A DNA stretch of 48,905 bases from Hydrogenispora ethanolica (GCF_004340685.1 NZ_SLUN01000042.1:1-48905), one strand, 5' to 3'. Counted from the stretch's first letter, positions 8,601-16,638 are shown. The notes: generated by a model from the sequence alone, not told the origin. Numbers and translations are program-made.

Positions 8601-8629
8601 ATTCTACCTCCAACCGGCCGGGTTGTCAA
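8601..8629 (-). promoter_or_regulatory. Sigma-A promoter for the ABC operon
   Basis: On the minus strand TTGACA (8624-8629) and TAGAAT (8601-8606) are separated by exactly 17 bases. This predicts a start near 8594 and a leader of about 195 nt before the ATPase gene. The same bases include GGAGG followed by an ATG at 8602 that opens a 67-codon frame ending at 8399, so a competing reading as a gene start exists. Both cannot be true for one transcript. Confidence 0.6.
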
Positions 8630-8722
8630 TGAATGAGCCTTCGCCCGGGCGGCCGAAGCCCCGGTCCGGCTCCCGGAGCCTCCCAAACACTGTCTCATCG
8701 CCCCGTCCGCTCTATCCGGGCC

Positions 8723-9142
8723 CCCTAATATATCAGTCCATCACCCCTCATGTAAGGTATGGTCTTTCGTCCAACTCGGATCTTCTTCATCCTTGTTAGG
8801 ATGAAAGCCATCCTTGTAAGGGATGCCGCGATCCTTTTATCGGATCTTTCGATCCTTGTAAGGGATGCCATGATCCGTATCAGGGATGGTCTTCCTCCTT
8901 GTAAGGGATCCCCTGATCCTTTCATAGGATCTTCGGATCCTTTCTTCCCGAAGGATCATCCTAGCATCCCGGAGCCTTGGGGAACCATCCCCAAGGTTTC
9001 GGGATAAAGGACCAAACCTTCGGGAAGCTTCCCCGAACCTCCGGGAAAGAGGACGAAGGCTTCGGGAAGCAGCGACAAGCTTTGGGGATGCTTCCCCGGA
9101 CCTTGAGGAAGCATCCCCGGCTTTCATTCCCGGAGAACCGGG
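8723..9142. repeat. Array of 21-bp phased near-palindromic units, copy 1
   Basis: Twenty consecutive 21-bp units fill this stretch. Units 4-10 share a core like ATCCTTGTAAGGGAT (ATCC facing GGAT). Units 13-18 share CTTCGGGAAGCTTCCCC-like cores, alternating with CTCCGGGAAAGAGGAC. The segment aligns without a single gap to 45481-45900. Hand counting gives 313 identical bases of 378 over the first 18 units; the last two units are poorly matched, so the true right end may be near 9121. It lies between the minus-strand ABC operon and the plus-strand OPT gene. Open reading frames run through it on both strands, but these follow from the period being a multiple of three; see the findings. Confidence 0.9.
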
Positions 9143-9379
9143 GAGGGTGGAGAAGCCGGGTCATCTGCCAAAATGGAACCGAGGCACGGTCCTGGCGAAG
9201 GAGACCGGTACAATGGCATCCCCCGATCAGGCCTGCTAGCCAGCTAAAAAAGCAGTGGGCTGCGGCTGCGTTACGGCTTGGTAACAGCTGCGCCAATCCG
9301 TTTGCAGATCCATGGGGAATATGGTATGGTGAAGAAAAATAATGATAATACCGGATATCGGTTTACAGGAGGTCCCGCC

Positions 9380-11044
9380 ATGATCAACGATTCCCATCCT
9401 GAACGCCGCTGCGCCGGGGTCGACCAATTGTCCCTGCGCAGCCTGGTCCTGGGCGTGCTGGGAGCCTGCATCATCACGGCCAGCTCCATGTATGTGGCGC
9501 TGCGCATGAGCGCCTTGCCCTGGCCCACCGTTTTCGTGGCGGTCCTCTCCATGGCCTTGCTGAAGGCGCTCGGCCGGACCACCCTCAATGAGATCAATAT
9601 CACCCAGACCGCCATGTCTGCCGGGGCGATGGTCGCGGGCGGGCTGGCTTTCACCCTGCCCGGCCTGTGGATCACCGGCCGCTGGAAAGGGCCGGCGGCC
9701 TTCGGGGAGCACTTCTGGACGGTGCTCTGGGTCGCCATCGCCGGAGTGCTGCTGGGAACGGTGCTGACCTGGTTCATGCGCCGCCGTTTCGTGGTCGAGG
9801 AAGCCTTGCCCTACCCGATCGGCGTGGCCGCGGCCGAAACCATCACCGTCGGCGATCAAGGCGGCCAAAAATCGGCGCTGCTCTTCGGGACCATGGGCCT
9901 GGCGGCGGTCTTCACCTACCTCCGGGACGGGCTGGGCTGGATCCCGGCCGCCTTCAGCTCCGGCTGGCTGTACTCCCGGAATTTCTTCATCGGGATCTGG
10001 GTTTCACCGATGGCGGTGGGGATCGGCTACATGATCGGAACCCTCTATACCGGCGTCTGGTTTCTGGGCGCGCTCCTCTCCTACCTGGTCATCATTCCCT
10101 TGGGAACCGCGGCCAAGCTTTTCCCCGCCGTCCCGGCGGCGGTCGCCTTCAAGAATACCGCCGGCATCGGCCTGATGGTCGGGACCGGGGTCGGGATTCT
10201 CATCCGCTTTCTCCTTTCCCGGTTGCCGGGTTTCCCAAATAAGGCCGCAAAGCTCCCCAGCGGATCCGCCCCTGCCGGCTCCGGCGGCCCGCTCCGTCTG
10301 GAGCGGCTGCTGTCGTTCCTGGCCTTCGCCGCCGCCTTCGTGCTCTCGGTGGTGGCGGGAATCGGGCCGCTCCCCGCGCTCCTGTTGCTCCTGGGCGTCT
10401 GGGCCGCCTCGGCCATGGCGGCCACCATCACCGGGCAGACCGGGATTAATCCGATGGAGATCTTCGCCATCATCATCCTATTGGCCATCCGGCTGCTGGT
10501 CCGGCTCGATTCGGCCAGCGCCTTTCTGATCGCCGCCGCAGTCGCCATCACCTGCGGCTATGCCGGCGATCTGCTCAACGATTACAAAGCCGGCCAGATG
10601 CTCGGCACCAGCCCCGTGGCCCAGCTGATCGCCAATGCCGCCGGCGGACTGGCCGGAGCCGTCATCGGCGCGCTGGCCATGTTCGCGGTGATCGGCCAAT
10701 TCGGCGGGGTCGGCGCGGATAAAGGCCTCCCCGCCGGCCAGGCCTTTGCCGTCAGCCAAATGGTCGGCGGCATCGGCGACCCGCTGGTCTTCGGCGTTGC
10801 CCTGGCCGCCGGCGCGCTCCTCTACCTTTTCCGGGTGCCTGTGATGACGCTGGGGATCGGCATGTACCTGCCGTTTGAGATTTCAGCCGTGGTCTTCCTC
10901 GGCGGGCTGCTCCGCCTGTTGAGCGACAGGTTCCGGCCCGGGGCCGCCGCCGGGGCCGGCAACATCGCCGCCTCCGGGTTGCTGGGGGGCGAGGGCATCA
11001 CCGGGGTGGGGATCGCCATCTATAAGATGCTGACCGGCGGCTGA
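9380..11044 (+). CDS. OPT-family oligopeptide/metal-chelate transporter
   Basis: A polytopic inner-membrane transporter of the oligopeptide transporter (OPT) family, which takes up oligopeptides or metal chelates with protons. The 554-residue product shows about 14-16 hydrophobic segments. The motif EEALPYPIGVAAAET (about residues 136-150) matches the conserved NPYPxGxAAAE-type signature. ITGQTGINPMEIF and a late VGGIGDPLVFGVALAAGALL are also characteristic. The start is ATG at 9380, seven bases after AGGAGG; the 34 open codons upstream are not needed. It is a single gene, convergent with the lyase gene ending at 11069. Substrate unknown. Confidence 0.88.
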   Translation: MINDSHPERRCAGVDQLSLRSLVLGVLGACIITASSMYVALRMSALPWPTVFVAVLSMALLKALGRTTLNEINITQTAMSAGAMVAGGLAFTLPGLWITGRWKGPAAFGEHFWTVLWVAIAGVLLGTVLTWFMRRRFVVEEALPYPIGVAAAETITVGDQGGQKSALLFGTMGLAAVFTYLRDGLGWIPAAFSSGWLYSRNFFIGIWVSPMAVGIGYMIGTLYTGVWFLGALLSYLVIIPLGTAAKLFPAVPAAVAFKNTAGIGLMVGTGVGILIRFLLSRLPGFPNKAAKLPSGSAPAGSGGPLRLERLLSFLAFAAAFVLSVVAGIGPLPALLLLLGVWAASAMAATITGQTGINPMEIFAIIILLAIRLLVRLDSASAFLIAAAVAITCGYAGDLLNDYKAGQMLGTSPVAQLIANAAGGLAGAVIGALAMFAVIGQFGGVGADKGLPAGQAFAVSQMVGGIGDPLVFGVALAAGALLYLFRVPVMTLGIGMYLPFEISAVVFLGGLLRLLSDRFRPGAAAGAGNIAASGLLGGEGITGVGIAIYKMLTGG

Positions 11045-11068
11045 AGGGAAAAGGCCGATATCCCCCGG

Positions 11069-12226
11069 TTATTTCGCCAGCTGTTCCAGGTCCGCCAGAT
11101 ACAGGTTGGCTTTGCCGTCCCGGTCCGAGGTGAACAGGATCTTTTGGCTATCCCAGCTGAAGGTGGGATGGCAATGCACCCGCTGTGTATACCAGGAGGT
11201 CTTATGGGTGCATAGAGTGCGCAGGCTGGCCTCTTGCCCGCCGATCTCGATCAACACCAGGTCTTCCACTTCGTCCCCGACCAACAGGGTATTGTCGTTA
11301 TTGGCATGGTAATGATTGCAGTAAAAGGGCATGTCGATGGTACGAATGACTTCGCCGTTCTTGTCGGCCAGCCCGATATAGGGCGTCTGGCCGTCCTCCG
11401 GGTCCGCCGTGGTGGCCTGGGTCCGGTCTGAAGTGATCGTCCCGTCGTGGCCCTTGCGGCGGTTGTCGAAGAAGATCAGCCCGTCCCGGGTCCAGAATTC
11501 ATGCCCGACACAGTCGTCCGCCCCTTGCCGGAAACAAGGCTTGACGCTCCGTTTCACCAGATCGAGCAGCCAGATCCGTTGCTGCACCAGATTCCAGGGT
11601 CCCTCGTGGCAATAGGTGGCGATGGCGCTGTCGTCCGGGGCAAATTGAAAATGTCCCAGCCAGTGCGTATCCTCATAAATATCCTCCGCCCCCGAACCGT
11701 CCAGGTAAACGAGGGTGATCCAGCCTTTCTTGGTCGCGAACATAGTCTCTTGAAAACCGCTGTAATTGGCGCCCCGGTTAATCCGGACCTTTTCATTGCG
11801 CGGGATCCCCACATACTTCTTGTCCGGACTGATGAAGGGAGCCGCCATGACCGTCTCCGGCCCGGTTTCGTAGATCACTTCGCTCCGTCCGCTCTTCGGA
11901 TCCAGTTTTTTCAGCTGGTTCCCGGTGACATAAACCAGTATTTCACTGTCCGGCGTCTTGGTATGGCCATGAACTCCGCGTGCCTCGGCGGTCACTTGCG
12001 TGATGATGCCGCTCTCCAGATCCAGCTTGAAAAGATCATACATTCGCGGGGTTTGGGAGGAACGGTCCGACAGGAAATAGATCTCGCGGTCGCCGACGGT
12101 GAAGGAATTGTCGGTGAAATAAAAATGATAATTGTTGGAGCCGCCCCCGGTTAACTGCGCCACTTCCAGACCGGTCTTTTCGTCCCTGTAGAAACGTTTC
12201 TCAGCGGGAAATTCTTTGCCAATCAT
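11069..12226 (-). CDS. ogl: Oligogalacturonate lyase (PL22)
   Basis: Cytoplasmic lyase that splits unsaturated digalacturonate and short oligogalacturonates in pectin catabolism. The 385-residue product, the usual size for PL22, is a seven-bladed beta-propeller with TolB-like blade motifs such as REIYFLSDRSS and KILFTSDRDGKANLY. The Mn-binding set known from the family appears as a His in CNHYHANND and as QxxHxH in TQRVHCHPTF. AAAGGAG precedes two ATG codons at 12229 and 12226; the second has the better spacing. No other pectin-pathway gene is adjacent, apart from the beta-helix protein 5-6 kb away. A palindrome at 12190-12201, inside the first codons, may be an operator. Confidence 0.88.
   Translation of the reverse strand: MIGKEFPAEKRFYRDEKTGLEVAQLTGGGSNNYHFYFTDNSFTVGDREIYFLSDRSSQTPRMYDLFKLDLESGIITQVTAEARGVHGHTKTPDSEILVYVTGNQLKKLDPKSGRSEVIYETGPETVMAAPFISPDKKYVGIPRNEKVRINRGANYSGFQETMFATKKGWITLVYLDGSGAEDIYEDTHWLGHFQFAPDDSAIATYCHEGPWNLVQQRIWLLDLVKRSVKPCFRQGADDCVGHEFWTRDGLIFFDNRRKGHDGTITSDRTQATTADPEDGQTPYIGLADKNGEVIRTIDMPFYCNHYHANNDNTLLVGDEVEDLVLIEIGGQEASLRTLCTHKTSWYTQRVHCHPTFSWDSQKILFTSDRDGKANLYLADLEQLAK
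12190..12201. promoter_or_regulatory. Palindrome AGAAACGTTTCT, possible operator
   Basis: A perfect 12-bp palindrome with a central CG, the shape of LacI/CcpA-type operators, lies 25-37 bases into the lyase coding sequence. CcpA sites inside coding starts are known in Bacillota. The codons (for KRF) could produce it by chance. Confidence 0.3.
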
Positions 12227-12402
12227 CATGGTTCTCCTTTGCTTGTCTGATTTCCGGTTTTGGACCCCTCGTCTCAGGGGCCGCCACCCCAGGCTGTCGA
12301 ATCGTGGTGCTTTCCCTTTCAGTATAACAAATCGGGCTGGAAGATTGAACCATGAAGTAGAACTATGCAGCGATCCCCACGGCGAGCGGCGCCAATTTCT
12401 GT

Positions 12403-12431
12403 TTGACAAATCTCCAAAATTACAATATAAT
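12403..12431 (+). promoter_or_regulatory. Consensus sigma-A promoter with downstream palindrome
   Basis: TTGACA (12403-12408), a 17-base spacer and TATAAT (12426-12431): a perfect sigma-A consensus. CGGTA-ATTA-TACCG at 12437-12450 covers the predicted start site and could be an operator or the first hairpin of the transcript. GGAAACGG (12432-12439) is also complementary to CCGTTTCC at about 12500-12507. Transcription would run through the leader ORF and terminator towards the exporter genes. Confidence 0.85.
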
Positions 12432-12561
12432 GGAAACGGTAATTATACCGCTATCCCATTTAGCGCAGTTTCCCCTGGCGAAATCGGGAAAAAGGAACCG
12501 TTTCCGTGTTCAAAACCGTTTTAGCATTGATGAGTTCTATTTCAGAAAGGAGCCTGTTACC

Positions 12562-12654
12562 ATGATCGGTATCGGGGGGTTTATCCTTGAATTTCATAGG
12601 GATCGGCAGGATGAGCGCCTTTTTGGGGCAGGTTCCCCGGTCCGCAGATCGTAG
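12562..12654 (+). CDS. Putative 30-aa leader peptide
   Basis: ATG at 12562 follows AAAGGAG by nine bases and opens a 30-codon frame (MIGIGGFILEFHRDRQ... ending VRRS). The start region GTTACC plus TGATC can pair with GATCG plus GGTAAC around the stop codon, so the RNA would fold start against stop. It lies between a consensus promoter and an intrinsic terminator, upstream of a heterodimeric ABC exporter. That is the arrangement of the bmrB leader before bmrCD in Bacillus subtilis. Peptide translation and the attenuator role are inference. Confidence 0.45.
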   Translation: MIGIGGFILEFHRDRQDERLFGAGSPVRRS

Positions 12655-12691
12655 GTAACCGTCGCCTATCTTTTTTAAGAAGCTAACAAAG

Positions 12692-12717
12692 GCACGATAC
12701 AGTTATCGTGCTTTTTT
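12692..12717 (+). terminator. Intrinsic terminator / attenuator before exporter operon
   Basis: GCACGAT pairs perfectly with ATCGTGC around ACAGTT, followed by six T. It is 37 bases after the leader ORF stop and 79 bases before the next gene. ATCGT near the leader stop (about 12645) could pair with part of the 5' arm as an antiterminator, but only weakly. If not an attenuator, it ends a separate RNA of about 280 nt made from the promoter at 12403. Confidence 0.8.
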
Positions 12718-12795
12718 GTTTCCCCGAAATTCCGCAGCGACCGGCTACGGAATTTTTTTTTGCGCATGGCGCGGTTGCCGGAAGGAGGAGCATGA

Positions 12796-12972
12796 ATGGA
12801 TCGTAAACAGCATATCCCCGGCTTAAACTCCCGGACGCTCTGGCGGATCAACCCCCGGACCCGGGTTCACGACAACGATATCCGCCACAACCGGAAACGG
12901 ATGCGGCAGAACGGTGAAAAACAGCTGCGGCAGGAAGTGAACGAGCAGTACGGCATTTTGCCAAAGCGTTGA
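12796..12972 (+). CDS. 58-aa highly basic small protein
   Basis: ATG at 12796 is preceded by AGGAGGAG at about six bases, one of the best binding sites in the window. The product (MDRKQHIPGLNSRTLWRINP...YGILPKR) has 58 residues and about 18 Arg/Lys/His. It contains the phrase RINPRTRVHDNDIRHNRKRM and no hydrophobic segment. Such composition suggests nucleic-acid or ribosome binding, but no family is recognised. It sits between the attenuator-like terminator and the ABC exporter pair, on the same strand, so it may be the first gene of that operon. Confidence 0.65.
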   Translation: MDRKQHIPGLNSRTLWRINPRTRVHDNDIRHNRKRMRQNGEKQLRQEVNEQYGILPKR

Positions 12973-12997
12973 CGGGTTTGGAGTGAAAAGCGCGAAC

Positions 12998-13028
12998 AAA
13001 GCCGTTTACGCTTTATCAAAATGCTATA
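12998..13028 (+). repeat. 31-nt repeat, copy 1 (partner at 43288)
   Basis: AAAGCCGTTTACGCTTTATC followed by AAAATGCTATA. It matches 27 of 31 bases of 43288-43318. Both contain AAAGC/GCTTT arms around a seven-base loop. At this site it lies between the small basic protein and the exporter genes. Confidence 0.6.
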
Positions 13029-13097
13029 GCCCCGGACGGCTGGGCCCGGAAGCGCCGGGGCACAGGGATCAATTCGAATGGATGGGAGTGTTTCCGC

Positions 13098-14846
13098 TTG
13101 AGATTGCTAGGCAAGTATCTCCGACGCTATCATTGGTATTTCAGCATTGCCGGCCTGGCGATGCTCGTCAGCATCGGCCTGGATATGTTCAACCCGCACC
13201 TGTTGCGGCTGATCATCGACCGGATCATCATCGGCAAGCAACTGAACCTGTTGCAAATGGCCCTTTTGAGCCTGCTCGGGATCACGGTCAGCCGCGCGGT
13301 GCTCGGCTATTGCAAGGAATTTTTATTCGATTGCGGCGGCCAAAAGGTCGTCACCGACCTGCGCCAGGACCTTTTCGACCATTTACAGACCCTTTCGTTC
13401 TCCTATTTCGACGGCGTAAATACCGGCGAGCTGATGTCCAGGCTGAAGGAGGACATCGACAACATCATGCGCGCCGTGGTCTTCGGCTTCATGCTCTTCA
13501 CCGAGCAGTGCATCTATTTTGCGGTGGCCTCGGTCCTGCTGTTCGCGCTCCACTGGAAACTGGCCCTGCTGGCCCTGGCGGTGATGCCTTGCATCGCCTG
13601 GCTGGCGTTCCGCTTGGAGCAGCGGATCGGCGTGGTCTACGAGCAATTGAGCGACCAGAGCGTGCGGATCAACACCACGGCCCAGGAGAATCTGGCCGGA
13701 GTGCGGCTGGTGAAGGCTTTCGGCCGCGAGAAATACGAGATTCAAAAGTTCCTCGACCAAAACCAACGAAATTATCAGCTCAATCTGGACCAGGCGGCGA
13801 TCTGGTCGCGCTACCACCCCTGGATCGAGTTCCTGACCAGCCTGGCCATTGTCCTGGTCACCGCGGGCGGCGGTTTCCTGGTGATGCGGGAGGAGCTCTC
13901 CGTCGGCACGCTGGTGGCCTTCAGCAACTACGTGACCATGCTGATCTGGCCCATGCGCATGCTGGGCTGGCTCACCAACCTGCTGGCGCAATGTCTGGCC
14001 TCGGTCAAAAAGGTGGAGGCCCTCTTCCGGGAGCAGCCGGAGATTGCCGATCCCGCCGCGCCGGTGGTCTCCGCCGTCATCGCCGGACGGCTCCGTTTTA
14101 CCGACGTCAGCTTCGAGTATAACGGCCGGACCGTGCTGCGCAATATCAATTTGGACCTCCAGCCCGGCAGCACCCTGGCGATCATGGGCCTGACCGGATC
14201 CGGCAAGAGCTCGCTGATCAACCTGATCGGCCGTTATTATGACCGCAGCGCCGGCCGGATCGAGCTGGACGGGGTCGACGTCCGGGATTGGCCGCTGAAG
14301 CTCCTCCGGGAACAGCTAGCCGTGGTGATGCAGGAGACTTTTCTCTTCTCCGACACCATCACCGAGAATATTCAATTCGGCTCCGGCCGGGCCACGCCGG
14401 AACAATTGGCGGCGGCGGCCCGCGACGCCCAGGTCGACGAGTTCGTCGCCGAGCTGCCCGACGGGTATGAAACGGTCATCGGCGAACGGGGCATCGGCCT
14501 CTCCGGCGGCCAAAAGCAACGGATCGCCCTGGCCCGGGCGCTGGTGAAGCAGTGTCCGCTGCTGATCCTGGACGACGCCACCTCCAACCTGGATATGGAG
14601 ACGGAGTACCGGATCCAACGGGCGCTGGAGCGCCGCTCCGGCATGACCAAGATCATCATCGCCCACCGGATCTCGGCGGTCAAAAACGCCGACGAGATCA
14701 TCGTCATCGAGGACGGCGCCATCGTCGAGCGCGGCACCCACCAGCAATTGCTGGCGCTCGGCCAACGGTACTATCAGACCTACCGCGAACAGTTCCAGGG
14801 CCTCTTGGAACTGGCGGGAAAGGAGGAACAATCCCATGCCGTTTAA
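13098..14846 (+). CDS. ABC exporter half-transporter with degenerate ATP site (heterodimer subunit A)
   Basis: A 582-residue fused TMD-NBD half transporter of the multidrug/peptide export type. The N-terminal ~310 residues hold six transmembrane segments. The NBD shows Walker A GLTGSGKSSLINL, Q-loop VVMQETFLFSD, canonical signature LSGGQKQRIALARAL, Walker B LLILDDATSNLD and switch His in IIAHRIS. The residue after the Walker B Asp is Asp instead of the catalytic Glu. This is the known mark of the inactive site in heterodimeric exporters (TM287/288, BmrCD, LmrCD). The start is TTG at 13098, about nine bases after GGGAG. The gene overlaps the next by 11 bp. Substrate unknown; drug export is likely from family and leader context. 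Confidence 0.9.
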   Translation: MRLLGKYLRRYHWYFSIAGLAMLVSIGLDMFNPHLLRLIIDRIIIGKQLNLLQMALLSLLGITVSRAVLGYCKEFLFDCGGQKVVTDLRQDLFDHLQTLSFSYFDGVNTGELMSRLKEDIDNIMRAVVFGFMLFTEQCIYFAVASVLLFALHWKLALLALAVMPCIAWLAFRLEQRIGVVYEQLSDQSVRINTTAQENLAGVRLVKAFGREKYEIQKFLDQNQRNYQLNLDQAAIWSRYHPWIEFLTSLAIVLVTAGGGFLVMREELSVGTLVAFSNYVTMLIWPMRMLGWLTNLLAQCLASVKKVEALFREQPEIADPAAPVVSAVIAGRLRFTDVSFEYNGRTVLRNINLDLQPGSTLAIMGLTGSGKSSLINLIGRYYDRSAGRIELDGVDVRDWPLKLLREQLAVVMQETFLFSDTITENIQFGSGRATPEQLAAAARDAQVDEFVAELPDGYETVIGERGIGLSGGQKQRIALARALVKQCPLLILDDATSNLDMETEYRIQRALERRSGMTKIIIAHRISAVKNADEIIVIEDGAIVERGTHQQLLALGQRYYQTYREQFQGLLELAGKEEQSHAV

Positions 14847-16638
14847 CCATCTGCAAGAGGACGAAACCATCAAGGAGAGCCTGAACCTGGCGATCATCAA
14901 GCGGCTGGCCGGATACCTCCGGCCTTACCGACCTCAGGTGGCGCTGACTCTGCTCCTGATGGGACTGGTCATCGGGGCCGAGCTGTTGAACCCCTATTTT
15001 TTGAAGCTCGCCATCGATCAGTATATCGTCAAGCAGGACCTGGCCGGCCTGATGCTACTGGCGTCGGGGATGATCGGAATCAAGCTCGCCGCGGTATACT
15101 GCTCCCGGCAGCGGATCCGGATCATGGCCGGAGTCACCAACCGGATCCTGTTGACCATCCGGCAACAGCTTTACGCGCACATTCAGAAGCTCCCTTTTTC
15201 CTTCTTCGACAACCGTCCGGTCGGCAAGATCCTGGCCCGGATCATCGGCGATGTGAATTCGTTGAGCGATCTCTTCTCCAACAGCGTGACCAATCTCATT
15301 CCCGATCTGGTGACGCTGGCGGCGGTCACCCTGATCATGTTCGCGATGAATTTCCGGCTGGCCCTGGCCTCCCTGGCCTGCCTGCCGCTGTTGTTCCTTT
15401 TCATGTGTTCGATTGAGGTGATCTCCCATCAACGCTGGCGGATCCACCGCAAGAAGGTTTCGACCTGCAATGCCTTCACCCACGAAAACTTCTCCGGCAT
15501 CCGGGTGGTGCAGAGCTTCACCGCCGAACCGGAGACCAGCCGGACCTATAACCGGCTGATTCACGAGAACCGGCGGGCCTTTGTGAGAGCGGTCCGCCTG
15601 AACGACTGTTTCTGGCCCTCGGTGGAACTCTCCTGGGGCGTGGGCACCATGGCGGTGGCCTGGTATGGCGTTCATCTGTTGAACACCGGCACCATCACCG
15701 TCGGACTGCTGGTGGCTTTCGTCGGCTATATCTCGATGTTCTGGCAGCCGGTCATGAATATCAGCAATTTCTATAATACGCTCGTCTCCAATATCTCCGG
15801 CGCCGAGCGGATCTTCGACATTCTGGACATTGACCCGGCGATTAAGGACCGGCCCGATGCCCGGACTCTTCCGCCGGTCCGGGGCGAGGTTGTCTTCGAG
15901 CAGGTTGACTTCGTATATGAGGCCGACCAAAATGTGCTGACCCAGGTCAACCTGCGCGTCCAACCGGGCGAAACCATCGCGCTGGTCGGCCCCACCGGCG
16001 CCGGCAAGACCAGCATTGTCAATCTGATCTGCCGTTTTTACGAGGCCCGGAACGGCCGGGTGCTGATCGACGGCCGGGATGTAAAGCAGCTGACCCTGGA
16101 GAGCCTGCGCGGCCAGATCGGCATGGTGCTCCAGGATACCTTCCTCTTCTCCGGCAGCGTCAAGGAGAATATCCGCTACGGCCGGCTCGACGCCAGCGAC
16201 GAGGAGGTCATCGCCGCCGCCCGGGCGGTGCATGCCCACGAATTCATCAGCCAGCTGGAGCACGGCTATGACACGGACGTCAATGAACGCGGCTCCAGGC
16301 TCTCTTTCGGCCAACGGCAGCAGATCGCCTTCGCCCGGGCGCTGCTGGCCGACCCCCGGATCCTGATCCTGGATGAGGCCACCGCCGGCATCGATACTCA
16401 TACCGAACGCCTGGTGCAGCAGGGCATCGCCAAATTGTTGAAGGGCCGGACCTCGTTTGTCATCGCCCACCGGCTTTCGACCATTCAGAATGCCGACCGG
16501 ATCCTGGTCATCGACCGCGGCCGGATCGTGGAGAGCGGAACCCACGCCGAGCTTTTGCAGGAACGGGGCTTGTATTACCAGCTGTTCATGGCGCAATTCA
16601 AGTTTTTGCAGGAAGAGCCGGCCGAGGCCGCCGGATAA
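14836..16638 (+). CDS. ABC exporter half-transporter, catalytic partner (heterodimer subunit B)
   Basis: A 600-residue TMD-NBD half transporter that should pair with the product of 13098-14846. Six TM segments lie in the first ~320 residues. The NBD has Walker A GPTGAGKTSIVNL, Q-loop GMVLQDTFLFSG, Walker B ILILDEATAGID with the catalytic Glu intact, and switch His in FVIAHRLS. The signature is LSFGQRQ rather than LSGGQ. The altered signature and the partner's Glu-to-Asp change therefore fall in the same composite nucleotide site. GGAAAGGAGG precedes the ATG at 14836 inside the upstream gene, giving translational coupling. Confidence 0.92.
   Translation: MPFNHLQEDETIKESLNLAIIKRLAGYLRPYRPQVALTLLLMGLVIGAELLNPYFLKLAIDQYIVKQDLAGLMLLASGMIGIKLAAVYCSRQRIRIMAGVTNRILLTIRQQLYAHIQKLPFSFFDNRPVGKILARIIGDVNSLSDLFSNSVTNLIPDLVTLAAVTLIMFAMNFRLALASLACLPLLFLFMCSIEVISHQRWRIHRKKVSTCNAFTHENFSGIRVVQSFTAEPETSRTYNRLIHENRRAFVRAVRLNDCFWPSVELSWGVGTMAVAWYGVHLLNTGTITVGLLVAFVGYISMFWQPVMNISNFYNTLVSNISGAERIFDILDIDPAIKDRPDARTLPPVRGEVVFEQVDFVYEADQNVLTQVNLRVQPGETIALVGPTGAGKTSIVNLICRFYEARNGRVLIDGRDVKQLTLESLRGQIGMVLQDTFLFSGSVKENIRYGRLDASDEEVIAAARAVHAHEFISQLEHGYDTDVNERGSRLSFGQRQQIAFARALLADPRILILDEATAGIDTHTERLVQQGIAKLLKGRTSFVIAHRLSTIQNADRILVIDRGRIVESGTHAELLQERGLYYQLFMAQFKFLQEEPAEAAG

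Noticed and set aside
8399-8698. 99-codon frame upstream of the ABC ATPase
   Set aside because: The part before 8602 has no binding site and runs across the -35 and -10; only the 67-codon version is kept, as an open question.
8759-9007. Open frame of 82 codons with heptad repeats in array copy 1 (and 45517-45765 in copy 2)
   Set aside because: The period of 21 keeps frames open on both strands, and differences between copies are even over codon positions, so it is not called a gene.
12562-12717. Known riboswitch or SRP/6S RNA
   Set aside because: By eye, no conserved core of these families is present; a covariance-model search would be needed to be certain.
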